A stretch of DNA of 64,000 nucleotides from Metellina segmentata (GCA_947359465.1 OX375873.1:95157478-95221477); one strand, 5' to 3'. Positions 1 to 11,474 are shown, counted from the first letter of the stretch. Numbers and translations are program-made. Notes: generated from the sequence alone by a model not told the origin.

Positions 1-639
1 TTATGAAGTGATTCGTTTCGATTTTGTGTTTCCCCTTCGCTACAACTTTCCAACAAAGAATCTGAAGCTAGTCTTTGAAACATTGGCATCATTTTAACAA
101 TGATGGCAGATGTCAAAGGGGTTTTAATACCCACTTTGTGCGATTCTGGCTTTGTTTTGTTAAAAAATGTCACGACTGTGTGTAAAAACACCACGAATCA
201 CTTCTGCATGGGCTAGTCGGATGTGCCGATGTCAAATTACTAAATTCCAAATTTCGCAGGCTCTTTAAAAGACAGAAAACAATTTTTGTGTCATTTTATT
301 CAGAAATATCTGTAGAATTTTTTAATATAATAATTTTTTTTTTTTTTTGAGATTTTGGGCACTGGACTCCCTTAATTTTCAAGTACAGTATTTGATCGAT
401 ATTGTTGTTTCTCACAACTTTTTAACATTAAAAAAAGAATTTACTAAATTTAATGATAGTTCTTATTTCAATAGTTGCTGCCAAATCAATTTTTATTTTC
501 GGGATTCATTCGATTGACGTAGGCCTTTGAGATTTCCCAGTGGAACACAATATCAACTACCTACCAACAGTTGTAGATTATTTCCTTCTCAAAATGCCCG
601 CTTAATGGGCATTAAAGCATCAGTCATATACTCGTACAA
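1..639. other. AT-rich DNA without recognised gene
   Basis: No coding potential or repeat with clear boundaries was recognised. There is a poly-T run near 335-348. The stretch ends at a minus-strand SINE. Confidence 0.5.
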
Positions 640-905
640 GGAGGTAGGCAAAGTTTTTTATTAAAGTCTTATTGGGGCAACTAAAAAGGCTATGGTTCGG
701 GATCAATCCGGAAGGGAAAGATTCGAGGATAACACCTCGTTATTTTTAACTACGGGCAGATGAAGAGGAGAACACCTGACATGGCACACCTATCTCCAAA
801 CTTCCACACTATGCCAGCATGTACACTCCGTTTGGATCAAGTTTCGAACTCGTAAAGCCTCCAAATGCTAATCCATTACCCGTCCAACTGGGCTACAGCA
901 GCCCA
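640..905 (-). repeat. tRNA-derived SINE, type-2 head
   Basis: Read on the minus strand, this starts with a tRNA-like head (AGCCCAGTTGG, then a B-box-like GTTCGAAAC) and runs into the body shared by all SINEs here: TTTGGAG, CACCT, GGATTGATCC and a GTAGGT-type tail. The plus strand shows the diagnostic GGGATCAATCC near 697-707. The copy is diverged. It is non-coding; the head would act as a Pol III promoter if functional. Confidence 0.75.
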
Positions 906-1085
906 ATGTCTATCAGATGTGCACACAGTTAACTGATGCAAGAAGTCGTTCTGATATGTAAAACTGACAATCTATAGATTTAATTACATTTCAGAATTTG
1001 TAAACAATTACAATAAATGCAGCGTAAATAAAATCGTACTTTTCGTCTTGAGTTGGAGTACAACGTCTTACGAACGTAGCTTTCC

Positions 1086-1462
1086 TGTTCGTGGCATCAT
1101 CTGTTCGTGGTTCAAATCACGAGGTGTCCTCTGGCCTTTCCTTTCGGACCGTCTTCACTAGCCCGGTGTGTTGCTCTAATTAAACTACTATTCAGCAACT
1201 AAATTCAACTACTACCCAATTAAATAGTTTCATATTTATTCCCGGAGTCTTATACAACCCCGAAGCGAAAAAGCATGTTGACCTCATCATCCGACCATGG
1301 TTCAAGTATACAAGGTATTGCCCCACGAAATTGATCCTGGACCATCGCCAATAGCCCGTCATGTTACCTCAGAGTGACGCAGACTCAACTACCACTACTA
1401 CTCAATTCAATAGTTTGATATTTATTGCGAGATCGTTAAAGAACCACGAAGCACAAAGAAGA
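1086..1462 (+). repeat. tandem duplication of a SINE 3' tail plus flank (2 copies, period about 188 bp)
   Basis: Two consecutive units each contain the SINE 3' body (TGGTTCAA near 1108 and 1298, then an AGCCCG motif) followed by the same non-SINE flank (TAGTTT-ATATTTATT near 1225 and 1411, then CCNCGAAGC). Because flank and SINE tail repeat together, this is a segmental tandem duplication after insertion, not two independent insertions. The copies are strongly diverged. Confidence 0.6.
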
Positions 1463-2096
1463 CTGCAGTGGGTGGTTTATAAATTCTTGACTGCACATAA
1501 AAAAATAACTATACGTAAGCCACAAAGCTTAGGCGAACAAATGCAAGTATGATGGGTAGGGGAAAAAAGAACATTCCCCGTGGCTCCCCCAACCACCCTG
1601 ATCGAGTATACACTGCCTGTTGCGGGAAGGGGAGAGGGGTGTAATGTCAGGGCCCACACTCACCGTGAGATAGAAATGACAACATCGTAAATGATAATGT
1701 CTTTGGAGCGGAAAACCTACGCCCCACAGGTGGCAGATCCCTGTCAATATTAACTCAGTTCTGTGCAGGTGCGACCGCGTAATGTGTCGCACAAGAGATT
1801 TCGAAGTTTCTTTGCTTTTTTTTTATCAACCGCTGTTCAGGGAGGGATGGTAGAAAAGGCTCGTAAAAAGTACAATCTATGGGTCCCAAGTACTGTGAGA
1901 GAGTTCTGCGCTTTTTTAATACAAAATGGTGCCGCCTATATGTAGATTTTAGAATTTCGTTGCTGAATAAAAATAAGAGTACTGATTGACAGTTTCATAA
2001 ATTGTGCATATAAAGTTCAGTTCATGAAAAAAAATATGTGACGCAAACTCATAAAGGCGCACTAGTTTCTTGCTAATGTTTCAAATCCAATTACAA
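1463..2096. other. no recognised feature
   Basis: Short open frames occur here (for example near 1529-1945), but none resembles a known family or has exon-like context. Confidence 0.4.
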
Positions 2097-2333
2097 TTAA
2101 ACCATCCAGGTAGTTTTGACGACATATCTCGTTCATCAAGATCTGATTTTTGCTAATTCTAAAAGAGATATTTCGTCATCAAGATCGGATTTTGTTGTTA
2201 CTGAAAGAGATATCTCGTCATCAAGATTTTTATGATGACGATATCAAGATCTGGGCAGTTTCTTTTTAATGACGAGATTTCTCGTCCGTCAATATCTGCT
2301 CAGTTTTGTTAAGACAACCACTAGAAGGGTTAA
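2097..2333. mobile_element. TTAA-flanked palindromic MITE, copy 1
   Basis: The interval starts and ends in TTAA (2097-2100 and 2330-2333). Its termini are inverted (AACC-TCC-GGTAGTTTTGACGA on the left; the right end reads CTAGAAGGGTTAA). The interior alternates AAGATCTG/AAGATC blocks with AGATATCTCGTC blocks. No ORF; such elements need a transposase from elsewhere. TTAA targets are used by piggyBac and Kolobok superfamilies, but assignment to either is not shown. Confidence 0.7.
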
Positions 2334-3034
2334 GCTCTCTGCTATAAAAGAAATCATGCCCTGAAATTATCAGATGACAAGTTGGTCTAATCAGTCCTCG
2401 GGTAACAAAAATTGAATTTAAAGTAATATACCAAAATCATCAAACTGATAAAAGTAACTGTCTTCTTAGGCAGAAGTACTGAAAATGAATAGGACAAGTA
2501 CTAAAAAATATAATTTCAATAGAAAGTAGCGGAAAATTAAAAAAAAAATTTTACCTCTAGTAGTTCTCTAGAGTGCGAACATATTTTTAGAGTTTCAAAA
2601 TAAACCCTTCAAATCTTAACTGAATCGAGAAATAACATCAATTGGTAACTGGAAATCAGTATCTAACAGTTAACAGCCCATGGGCAAGACAACCTTAAAT
2701 AAATTGAGAAATAATACTTCAGAAAGAATTCCATTCAAATGGACTTGGCTACTTTTGAGTATTAGAGCATTATGCCTGTCTATTAAACCAACCATGATCG
2801 TTGTAAAACAGGCCACAACTGTTTCTGATAGGGATTAATTATTTGAATTAATAAAGTGCCTTTAAATTTAAACTCAAAGAACTGCTAAAGAATAATATAT
2901 AAACTATGGTGTCTACAGTAGAGTATTACTTGGCACCAAATCCCTGCTTCTTTTAAAAGGATCTAGTTAGTACCATACCATCCGAGATTTGTCCTTGCGC
3001 AGTTTGCAGAGTAGGAAATACAAAACTCTTATAA
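2334..3034. other. AT-rich DNA between two MITE copies
   Basis: Nothing recognised: no ORF of note and no repeat with boundaries. Confidence 0.4.
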
Positions 3035-3310
3035 TTAACCTTTGATGGTTGTCTAGGTGAGATATCTCGTAATTAGCTAAACTGATGAGATATCTCGTCC
3101 ATAAAGGCATTGTGTCTTGTAATTAAAAAACTGACCAGATCTTAATCTCGTCACTTGCGCCATAAAACTCAATAAAACCTCTAATCTCGACATCATAAAA
3201 ATATCTTGATGACGAGATGTCTCAATATATTTTTGTTAGTTTACAGTTATTAAAAAAATGGTCAGATCTTTATGGGCGAGATATCTCGTCGAAACCCCTC
3301 GGAGGGTTAA
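3035..3310. mobile_element. TTAA-flanked palindromic MITE, copy 2
   Basis: TTAA at 3035-3038 and 3307-3310. The left end reads AACCTTTGATGGTTGTCTAG; the right end is its degenerate inverse, ending GGAGGGTTAA. Inside are several AGATATCTCG palindromes (near 3060, 3090, 3280) and repeated AGATCTT blocks. Same family as the copies near 2.1, 7.5, 8.0, 10.4, 40.1 and 62 kb. Confidence 0.75.
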
Positions 3311-4231
3311 CCAGCTCAAAGTAATATTCTTGTCACGATCGATTTCCTTTTGGTAGAGCTATAATATTGAATTTGTTTTCGAATGGAAAATACAATGCTC
3401 AGAATTTCCGTTAACGGTCTCTTTTTAGGCTTCCATTAACTAAAGTATAAAATGCAAATGTAGGTAACAAGGCCAAATGTAACCAAACAAAACATTGGTT
3501 TAGAAAATTAATTGCTATGTTTGCAAACAACCAAGCTCAGAAAACAAATCTCTTGAGGGACTTTAATAAAATGTACTACGAATTCAAGTTTGTTCTTTTA
3601 AATTATTTGCAACTGATACTCTGAGTTCTTATAAAAAATTGTAACTTATAACGATAAAAAAAATTATTGTACTTAATTTCATAATAAGATGCATAAGAAT
3701 TGTTATTCTTGGAGGTCCAAATGTAAGAAATTAAAGTGTGTGTAGTGTAAGAGTGATAAAATGAAAAAAATACTCTTAAAGAGGTATAAACCCGACGATG
3801 GTCTTGAAACTATTTCGGGGTGTACAACCACCAAATTCATCACTTTCAGCTTAAAACCGAGATAAATATGTTTCTTCGCTCAGTATTCGAAATTCTTCAT
3901 TAAACTGTGAGAAATATTCAACAAGTGCGCGTGGTAGAAAAAGCATGAAGAGTATTTTCTTCGATGATAAATTTAGAAATTTGCAATATTTTTAGGGAAA
4001 CAAATTTCCTTCCAAAAGTTTCCTCCTAAAATTTTTCCTAATTTGTACAAAGTGGATTTTGGTAATTCTTTTACGGTCATTCGTCTTACAAGTGACACAT
4101 TTAGTTGCATTCCGCCGACTTATTCAATGTTCTAGGAGTCGAACCCCAGACTCAAGAAAAAGTGGGCATGATTTCAAAATTCTTCATGGAATCTGTTATT
4201 GAAAGGTTTTTAACAGCAATGTTCTAACCCA
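3311..4231. other. no recognised feature
   Basis: AT-rich, no credible ORF, no repeat with boundaries. It ends at the hAT-like terminus at 4232. Confidence 0.4.
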
Positions 4232-5150
4232 CAGGTTGCCAAACATCTTTGACCGTCGACCCCTTCAAGAGTTTTTTTACTTTTATCGACCCCCTCAATT
4301 TTACTAATACTTAATTATAATACGACAAGCAAGCGAATTTTTATATTACTTTTGAGTTACAGTGTTTATTGTTGAACTTGTACAACATAGTGCATATTAT
4401 TATGATATATTAGCTCCAGGTCCCCCATATCAATATGTGTACTCCGTTGCCAGCTGAAATGATCCCATTTCCCTTTTACCAGCACCCTTATCACTTTTAC
4501 ACTGTTTATGTTTGAACAGAGACATCTGAAAAAAATTTTTGAAGCATTTTGCATAGTTTAATCCCAAAACATACTCCCTATAGGTTTATAAGAGTAACTT
4601 ATACGATATATCATATAAAAAACTAGACATTTTGGTAAAAAAAGTGCTGAATTAACAAAAATAAATAGTTGGTCAATAAACATAGTTACTAGTAACATAA
4701 TAGTTTTAATATACGAAAAATCAAAATGTCTTAGTACAGTTCTACAATTGAAATTAAAAATCCGAACAACTCATTAAAATAAAATTCAAACTTTAATAAT
4801 ACTTAATGTAAAAAGTATAAGTTTCCTTGAAAAACAAACATGATTAAATTATTTTGCATTTTTCTTAGTTTTATCTCTTGGAGAATGTTATATTTTAATT
4901 TGACAAGTGAAAAAGTTATTTTCAACATCGTCTCCAGTTATCGCCATTATGATTTTTTAATCGCATTTTTTGACCCCTTGGCGGGCCCTCATGACCCACG
5001 GGCCTCGTTGCCATGGCAACGGCAGCACCACCTACGTGGGGGGCCCTGATTGGCTTAAAGTCAAAGGGATACGTTTTTGTTCTTGATGTCCTTCTTAACG
5101 TTACATATTTGACAGGAGGGATAATTAATATATTAAGTACAAAAGTTGAG
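4232..5150 (+). mobile_element. hAT-like element relic, copy 1
   Basis: Begins with CAGGTTGCCAAAC, a hAT-type terminus, followed by GACCGTCGACCCCTTCAAGA. The first roughly 180 bases match the inverted right end of the 38.5-40.0 kb copy (same CCCCTTCAAGAG and ATTTTACTA-TA-TTAATTATAATA landmarks). A second homologous block at 5051-5135 (CAAAGGGATACG, then TTAACGTTACATATTTGACA) matches the inverse of 38698-38760. The right end is not defined and no transposase ORF survives. Class assignment rests on the terminal motif only. Confidence 0.5.
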
Positions 5151-5637
5151 AAACAGATAACAATAATCTTTCTCATATACGTATATGTATGGAAATAAGA
5201 CTTTTATTGACTTAGTATACAATTTAGTGACCTTTTCAATGTGAATGGTGTGCTCCGTGACTCTCGACAAGATATCATTGTGTTGGGTTCAAAAACAGTA
5301 AGTTTCAGACTTAAATATGGTAAGGGAATTCTATACTCATTCTTAATTGCGTTATCATTCAGGTTGGAGTTATCCCAAGTTAACCGAATAAAATATTAAC
5401 CGTACAATAGAATCTTACATTTTTCACTCAACCTCTGAATCTGAATCAACTCCTAACAATGTTATATAGACACATAGGGATTGATATCAACCCATTGAAA
5501 GGATAGCTTTAGGTTAGTTTAGCCTCTGGAACTGATAGGGAAGGTTTCTACCCAGCTCTTTCTACAATTTAAAACATTCGGAGGTAAACCATTTCCTTGT
5601 TAAATGTATTTATGGCTGCTTCATTATAGAGAGCCCA
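5151..5637. other. no recognised feature
   Basis: Sequence between the hAT-like relic and the Helitron; no ORF or repeat recognised. Confidence 0.4.
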
Positions 5638-5748
5638 TCTATATAAATAAGAATGGAGTGTTTGTATGTACATTCAATATTTTCGACCCATTTCAAGTTT
5701 TCTATCCGTTTTGGACCCTTCTGATGCCAAATACGTCTTTTACTCGTT

Positions 5749-5782
5749 TGGTGTCTGTCTGTCTGTCTGTATGTATGTATGT
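5749..5782 (+). repeat. (TGTC)n(TGTA)n microsatellite inside the Helitron 5' region
   Basis: Runs of TCTG and TATG tetranucleotides sit about 110 bases from the Helitron 5' end; such runs are common near the 5' ends of non-autonomous Helitrons. Confidence 0.8.
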
Positions 5783-6620
5783 TGTGCCCTATACACGTCC
5801 ACGCGGTTTAAGATATTTTCATGGAAATTTGCATACAGTGAGTACTTATCTTGATTTAGTGAGTGGAATTGGTTGCGAAAGTCTGTCTGTCCGTCTTTTT
5901 GTTCTATGCTCGATTTTGTGTTTGTGTAAGCCTCACATGAATTGTATTCCAGATATTTGATTGCAGTGTATTTTATTTTATACATAATCTATTAATTTAG
6001 TGAATGCAATATTAAACATTTCTTTATTGTTATATTTAGATGAGTTTCATGCTAAAACACCTGAGAAAGTATACTTAAATCAATCATAATTTGGTAGTTT
6101 TGGAAAAATTGAAATGTCTATTGAATATTACGATTACTTCGATTGTTTTACCAGTACTGCTGAAAAAGTAATTATTCTTCAAAAAATTATATTTTTTAAT
6201 GTAATTTCAGCTCTGATACTTCATTTATTTCGAGTCTTATTTTTGTTCTTTGCGCAATGAAAACGATTTCGGAATATTTGAGACAGACGATATTTTTCAA
6301 CGAAACGAGAATGAACAAGATCGCGTGAGCAGTGATATTTTCTGTTTCTTTCGCTCTGAATTAATTTCACATTTCTAAATTTTGTGCACTTTTAGTTGTA
6401 AATTGTGGCAACTGTGCGAGATCAAGAGATAAAAATGAATCACAAATTAATATTTTTAGAACAATTTTTCCGACGTCTTTTATTTTGTTCTATTTTACTG
6501 TTTTCTGTTTTAAATATTTATTATTTTAATTAATGTGTTTTCCTTCTCATCACACGCAACAGCACCACAAAGTATTAGACTTGAAAATGTTAGGTAAGTC
6601 AGTATAAATTTTCAGTGTAG

Positions 6621-6700
6621 TTATGCCATTATTGAAAGAATAATGCCGTTATTTAAAGAATAATGCCGTTATTTAAAGAATAATGTCGTTATTGAAAGAA
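6621..6700 (+). repeat. tandem repeat, 4 x 20 bp
   Basis: Four exact-length units of about TAATGCCGTTATTTAAAGAA at 6621, 6641, 6661 and 6681; the middle two are identical and the outer two share ATTGAAAGAA variants. It lies inside the Helitron. Confidence 0.9.
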
Positions 6701-7493
6701 TAATAATGTTTAAAAATCCAAACTAGAACTTTTTCCAACATTAAAAAATTCGTTGTAGTAATAATGACAGAAGAATATTGCAAAATTTCACAATGTCGCA
6801 TACCGGAGGCAAGAGTGCCACAAGTAAAAAAATATTGTTTTGTTGACTATGAGTTCGAGAGCACTCGACGTAAATCGTAATTTTAATTAATTGAGTTGCA
6901 CATGAAAAGAACTTAAGAAAGGGAATTCCAAATCTTCCTATAAATCGTCTTTTATAGTAGTAACCTTAGTATCACCTTTCGTCTTTTTGTAGCTTTGTCA
7001 TACAGCAATTGTGCGATGTATGTGAAATGTATTGCATGAATGGATATGCATGTGTAGGATTTGTGTCCAAAGTAAGTTGTAGAAAATATAAAGATGGCGA
7101 AAGGTGTTAAAATAAATTTTTATTCTACAAAAAACGTAAGTCATTATATATTTTGATTATCTCTTCAATCTAGAGTAAACGAATTCAAACCGAGTAAGGT
7201 CGGGTATTTTGCTAGTAGGGAAATAATTTCAATCATTCTACAAGAGCAATACAGGCAGTATAAAACTTTGCAACTCACCACTGAAACTTTTGAGATGCTA
7301 TTAGAAGGATGATACTAGGGGGTCATTCTTATCCAAACACTGGAAAACTAGCTCCATTCGCAACAGTGGGTTGGGATTTTGTCCACTTACCCCCGAAGTT
7401 CTTAACTTTATTGTCCATAATTAATTATTAGCTTTATACTTTTGGAAAAGCTTATATTACGTAATGCTATGTTACATCAATGGTTGTTTTCGA

Positions 7494-7735
7494 AACCTCC
7501 TAGTGGTTGTCTCGACTAAGTATATCATCATTAGCAAAACCGACCAAATCTAGATGGACAAGGTATCTCATCCATCAAGATCTCGTCGTCTCTGGTAATT
7601 ACAAGAAAACTTACCAGATCTTGATCTCGTTATTGTAAAAAAATCGGTAATATCTTGATGACGAGATATCTCGTCATTGGCAAAAATCGTCAGATCTTGA
7701 TGGACGAAATATCTCATTGAAACCACTTGGAAAAA
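7494..7735. mobile_element. palindromic MITE, copy 3
   Basis: Left end CCTCCTAGTGGTTGTCTCGA; right end ATTGAAACCACTTGG, roughly inverse. It holds the longest perfect palindrome of the family in the window, 20 bases at 7658-7677 centred on GAGATATCTC. The flanking TTAA has decayed here. Confidence 0.65.
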
Positions 7736-7924
7736 ATGACCTATAAGTCTTCATTTTCTGTGCCCACAAACCAGCGTTTGGAATTTTCATCTAGACTTTC
7801 GAGACAAAGGAAGAAATGGAGGTTTCTTCCAAATTTCAATTATTTCGTTATTAGTATTATAGTACTGACAACTCGTGAGCACATTCGAGTTCCATCTTAT
7901 TTATATTTTGATATTAATCCTTCA

Positions 7925-8086
7925 AATGTTTCCACGAGATGTCTCGACATCAAGATATTGCCGAATTTTTATTATGACGACATCAAGATCTGGCAAAGTC
8001 TTATTACGAAATATCTCGTCCAAAAAGATCAGGTCAGTTTTGCTAATGGAAAGATACGGCGTCAATACAACCACTAGAAGGGTTAA
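7925..8086. mobile_element. palindromic MITE, copy 4 (left-truncated)
   Basis: Family blocks CGAGATGTCTCGACATC, AAGATCTGG and AAATATCTCGTCC precede the right terminus CCACTAGAAGGGTTAA (TTAA at 8083-8086), which is nearly identical to copy 1. The left terminus is missing. Confidence 0.6.
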
Positions 8087-8379
8087 ACAATGTCGGCTTT
8101 AGATATCGTTAGCATATAAAAGAGTTTTAGTAGCTGGAAACAAAAAATATGTGTTATTTCTATTTAATTTTCTGAGGTTAGAATTTAAATTATCTATAGA
8201 TGAATGGCGTTCGTTTACTGAAACAAAGATAAAGTCTTTTGCCTATATTAAGGTGTTCTCGGAGAATTCAAAATTATTAATGCCTCGTTTCGGCTTTCCC
8301 GAAATTTATTGTACCTTTCCCCAAACAAATGATACCTGCCAATCTGCAGCGACCCAGTAATTAAGTTATAACTCATTTC

Positions 8380-9230
8380 AGTCATCCCCAAACCCTCCAT
8401 CAAACCATTACTGCCTAACCTAGATGTAAATTAGCCTCAATTAATGGGAGGCGCTGCCTCTGTAGAGGCATTTATCGCACAAAGGATTCCTCCTAAACAA
8501 ACGTTGGGCAAGCGAAAGACAAAAATAGTCCCCAACTATTAATCGCAGATACTTCACATTCTCGCGGTCCACCGGTGAGGGCGCTGACAGCACAATGGAC
8601 GCTCGGAATGTTAGAAGAGCGCGAATATCTTCCATATTATTTTTTTCATTCACAAAACTTCCATCCCTCCCAGGTTCTGTACCTTCCCCCTCGCGTGGCT
8701 CGTGCCTGAGTCTTTTGTTTAGACAAAAAAGCTTAATTGCTACAGGAAATGGGCTGTCTACCTCTGGTAGGGGTGTAGTCAGAAAACTTCTGTGTGACCT
8801 TTTTCTATAGCCCATCGGTAATGCGTGGGCTCTAGGGTCCCCGTATTTTAACGATTTTGTTTCTTATTTTTTATCTTCGTGTCCATTTTGTTACTTTTTT
8901 GTGGTTGATTACAATTCTTTGTGGTATTCAGTGTATTCTCTCTCAAACACAGGTTCCGACGAGGGTAAAAAGAAATAAATAAATGGCGGTTGTATATAAA
9001 AGCGCAGTTCGTAACAATACGCCTACTTATTTCGCTTGATCTTGAGTTGAGCTGTTCGTCTATTGAAACAGCACAGGAAATGGCAAGGAGCGACACCTAT
9101 CGTCTACTATTTCAGATACACGTGCTGGGTCAACAAAGATCAACGTTATTACCTCCTTTCATAATTGTTCCGTTCGCTTCAGACGGAATCGAAACGGAGA
9201 ATTGAAATAGGAGTGGTGGAAAAAAAAAGA
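8380..9230. other. GC-richer stretch without recognised gene
   Basis: Between about 8440-8830 and 9000-9200 the composition is more GC-rich and less repetitive than its surroundings. Both strands hold open frames (minus 8441-8815, 124 codons; plus 8990-9205). The longer frame has no recognised domain, signal peptide or membrane segment and is overlapped by a plus-strand frame. It could be an exon, a promoter or an old element. Confidence 0.3.
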
Positions 9231-10361
9231 GCGAAATCATTTGACGCAGAGATTTGAAGCAGTATGACTTCCCCGATTGAAGTTACCAAGGTTGACAAGG
9301 AAACTCTTCCTGACACAAATTTTTATGCGTGTTACATTTTTCGGATAGTTTCGTACATTTCATAACATTTAACTTTCGGATCGTCACAAAGTTTCAGAAT
9401 AGTTTAATATTACTTTTGCCCCACAACCAACACAACTACTACGCTCACGTCGCGCATATCTCTGTTGGTGCCACTCTTTAATTAGAGTAAATCTTCGTGA
9501 ATTTGGCAACCACCAAGAACGTCGCCAACTTCTGAGGTGTCTGATCTCTTGACGCGATAGGATATCGCCAGGTTCCTTCCAAGGTACCACTTTTTTGAAT
9601 TTTGAATAGTACATTCACAAAAGTTTTGAATTTTTCTGAGAGCCACGACAGTCTATATAACCCATTCGATTGGTTGAAAGTATTCCAGGTAAGATTATAC
9701 TGTTCAAGAATACAAAACTATTTAGACACAATGCATGGAACGCGTGAAGACTGTGTAGGTTACATAATGAATATATGCGTGTGAACTCTTCAGTTGGTTT
9801 AATGAAAATAAATTTTTTAAATACATAGTGGTTAGACTGCGATGTGGCATCATCAGAACGCAATGAAGTCAATTTCCTTAACACCATAACTTTAACCTTT
9901 AGGCTGCGGCGCTTATATTTTTTCAATCGTCTCAGAACGACTCTTTCGCCTACCCCCTTACATAATTACCTAACTTGAGCAATAGAGCCTTGAGTGGCAT
10001 TTAAGACTGACGCTTTCCTTTCATAGTATTGTGTGGCGTATCGTTTGGCGTGAGTTAGATATCACAGGAGCGACCAGATTCCCCCAAAGCGTTGAAACCT
10101 CACGGTCGACAGAGTAGGGTACCGAAGAAAAAGAGGAACCCTCTAGAAGATCAGTAGCTGCAGCTCGTGAATGGTGATCTTTGTCAGCGGTTACTTGAAA
10201 GGAGGAACATATCCACAGTACACAGATCTATACCATGCCACTGGTGTAAACGAAATTTAGTGGTAACAGTTGTCGATCTGCCGCAGCGTAAAGGATAATT
10301 AAACAATTAACGAATACATGAAACAATACAAATTACCAAAAGAGAGAGATAATTGCACAAA
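9231..10361. other. no recognised feature
   Basis: Short unrecognised frames only, for example minus 9384-9614; no repeat with clear ends. Confidence 0.4.
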
Positions 10362-10560
10362 AATTACCCCTCTTGGTGTTACTCTTGACGAGATATTTCG
10401 TCATTAGCAAAACCGTTCGCAGATCTCGTCACTAAAAAATGACCAGATCTTCATCATAAAAATATCATCAATATCTTGATGATGACACATCTAGTCAATG
10501 GCAAAACTGGTCGGATCTTGATAGACGAGATACTTCGTCTAAAGCAATTGGAGGGTTTTA
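10362..10560. mobile_element. palindromic MITE, copy 5
   Basis: Left end ATTACCCCTCTTGGTGTTAC followed by TTGACGAGATATTTCGTC; right end TCTAAAGCAATTGGAGGGTTT. Internal ACCAGATCTTCAT and ATATCTTGATGATGACA blocks are typical of the family. Confidence 0.65.
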
Positions 10561-10705
10561 CACAGTGTGATCAAAATTTGAAGGACACCGATTCACGAAT
10601 GGTTAACCTACAATCAGCCCAGTGCCTCCGTGTGTAAAAGGAGCAACAGAAAATACCAGATTACTCTCTTCATGGGTTGGAAGCATTTTCTCTGTGCTAT
10701 AAGTA

Positions 10706-10730
10706 CAGGGTGTCCTAAAAGTTCCCGTAC
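10706..10730 (+). repeat. left terminal inverted repeat of the Tc1/mariner element
   Basis: 25 bases starting CAGGGTGTCC and ending TTCCCGTAC, the exact reverse complement of 13756-13780. TA precedes it. Confidence 0.95.
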
Positions 10731-10842
10731 TGACGATTCGTGAATTTATTATACAAAAACAACAAACTTTAAAACAATTATTTTTATACAAATGGTTAAA
10801 AGCACTTTTAACATAGCGTAGGAAAAAAATGTGGACTTACAT

Positions 10843-10980
10843 TTATAATAAATGTTCAAAATTTCCGCCCTTTTTTTGGAGGCAAAGCTGAAATCGTTTG
10901 CGCATATTTTTAGAAACGCGTTTCAAGATGCTGAGAGTGACTTCTTGTATTCTTTGAGTAATGGCAATAGGGAATATGCA
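10843..10980 (-). pseudogene. transposase C-terminal fragment (Tc1/mariner superfamily)
   Basis: The minus strand from 10980 to the stop at 10843-10845 is open without a start codon. It contains AITQRIQEV followed by a basic stretch ending LCLQKKGGNFEHLL, typical of the C-terminal tail of arthropod IS630/Tc1/mariner transposases that follow an FFLWGYLK-type region. Its upstream part lies 2.2 kb away at 13207 onward, separated by the nested insertion, and the two parts are also in different frames. Confidence 0.7.
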
Positions 10981-11139
10981 CTATGTCACAAAACGTCCTA
11001 AAATGGTACTTATTTTACAAATTCGGTCATGAACAATCCGAAAATCAATTTTAAAAATCACAAAAAGTTTTAATTTAAGCGTTGTAAGCGACTGAAAACG
11101 CGTCAAAGACACGTGACTGAAAACGGGGTGGAGCTTGGT

Positions 11140-11150
11140 GTGACGTCATA
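11140..11150. promoter_or_regulatory. CRE-like palindrome TGACGTCA
   Basis: GTGTGACGTCATAG about 150 bases upstream of the ATG at 11298. TGACGTCA is the consensus bound by CREB/ATF bZIP factors. Similar motifs occur near the other end of the insert, upstream of the THAP-like exon. Function is inferred only from the motif and its position. Confidence 0.35.
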
Positions 11151-11297
11151 GTGCATGAAATCTCTCGCTACATTCGCCGGCTACATGTTATTTCAGGTTT
11201 TTTTCATTGATTTTACGCTAATTTTATTTTTTAAACAATTGTGCCGAATTATAATAGTCTTTACATTATTATTGTTACACAGATTTCTTCTTTAAAA

Positions 11298-11440
11298 ATG
11301 ACGACTGTAGAACAAGGCTTTGTAAAAGGCCAGTCGGATAATCTACCTATATTGGATGGTATATCCATGTTTTCTTTTCTGGGAAACCATCCAAATCTTA
11401 TGGGAGTAGAAATGAAAGGCGTAAAAGAGAAGATTAAGAT
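11298..11440 (+). CDS. putative N-terminal exon of a SWIM-type-domain-like protein
   Basis: ATG at 11298 in the context AAAAATGA. The frame reads MTTVEQGFVKG, then NLPILDG and VEMKGVK. This pattern (aromatic-x-x-G, LP-x-x-D, then E-x-K/R-G-V-K) resembles the start of an arthropod protein family whose members carry a C-terminal SWIM zinc finger; that zinc finger is not visible here. The frame degenerates into poly-A/TA sequence after about residue 48, so a splice donor or decay is likely near 11430. Low confidence: the match rests on spacing of a few residues recalled from the family. Confidence 0.3.
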
Positions 11441-11462
11441 AATATTTTGTACAACATATTTA

Positions 11463-11474
<12 letters not shown>

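Larger units (their letters stand above)
5638..7215 (+). mobile_element. non-autonomous Helitron (1,578 bp)
   Basis: The 5' end is TCTATATAAATAAG after an A. The 3' end is CTAG (7212-7215) before a T, giving the A-TC...CTAG-T arrangement expected of rolling-circle Helitrons. Just before CTAG lies a short hairpin (CCGA/TCGG, 7190-7203) with a six-base spacer, as in Helitron terminators. The 5' region carries a TGTC/TGTA run and a CGCGGTTTAAGAT block. No Rep/helicase ORF is present, so it would need an autonomous partner. A second 3' end of the same family (shared GGATTTGTGTCCAAAGTA block) lies inverted at 58.9 kb. Confidence 0.7.

Noticed and set aside
5604..5960. 118-codon plus frame as a gene
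   Set aside because: It is the 5' end of the Helitron, including its microsatellite.
8441..8815. 124-codon minus frame as a host protein
   Set aside because: No recognisable domain, overlapping open frame on the other strand, no splice context; kept only as a GC-rich stretch.
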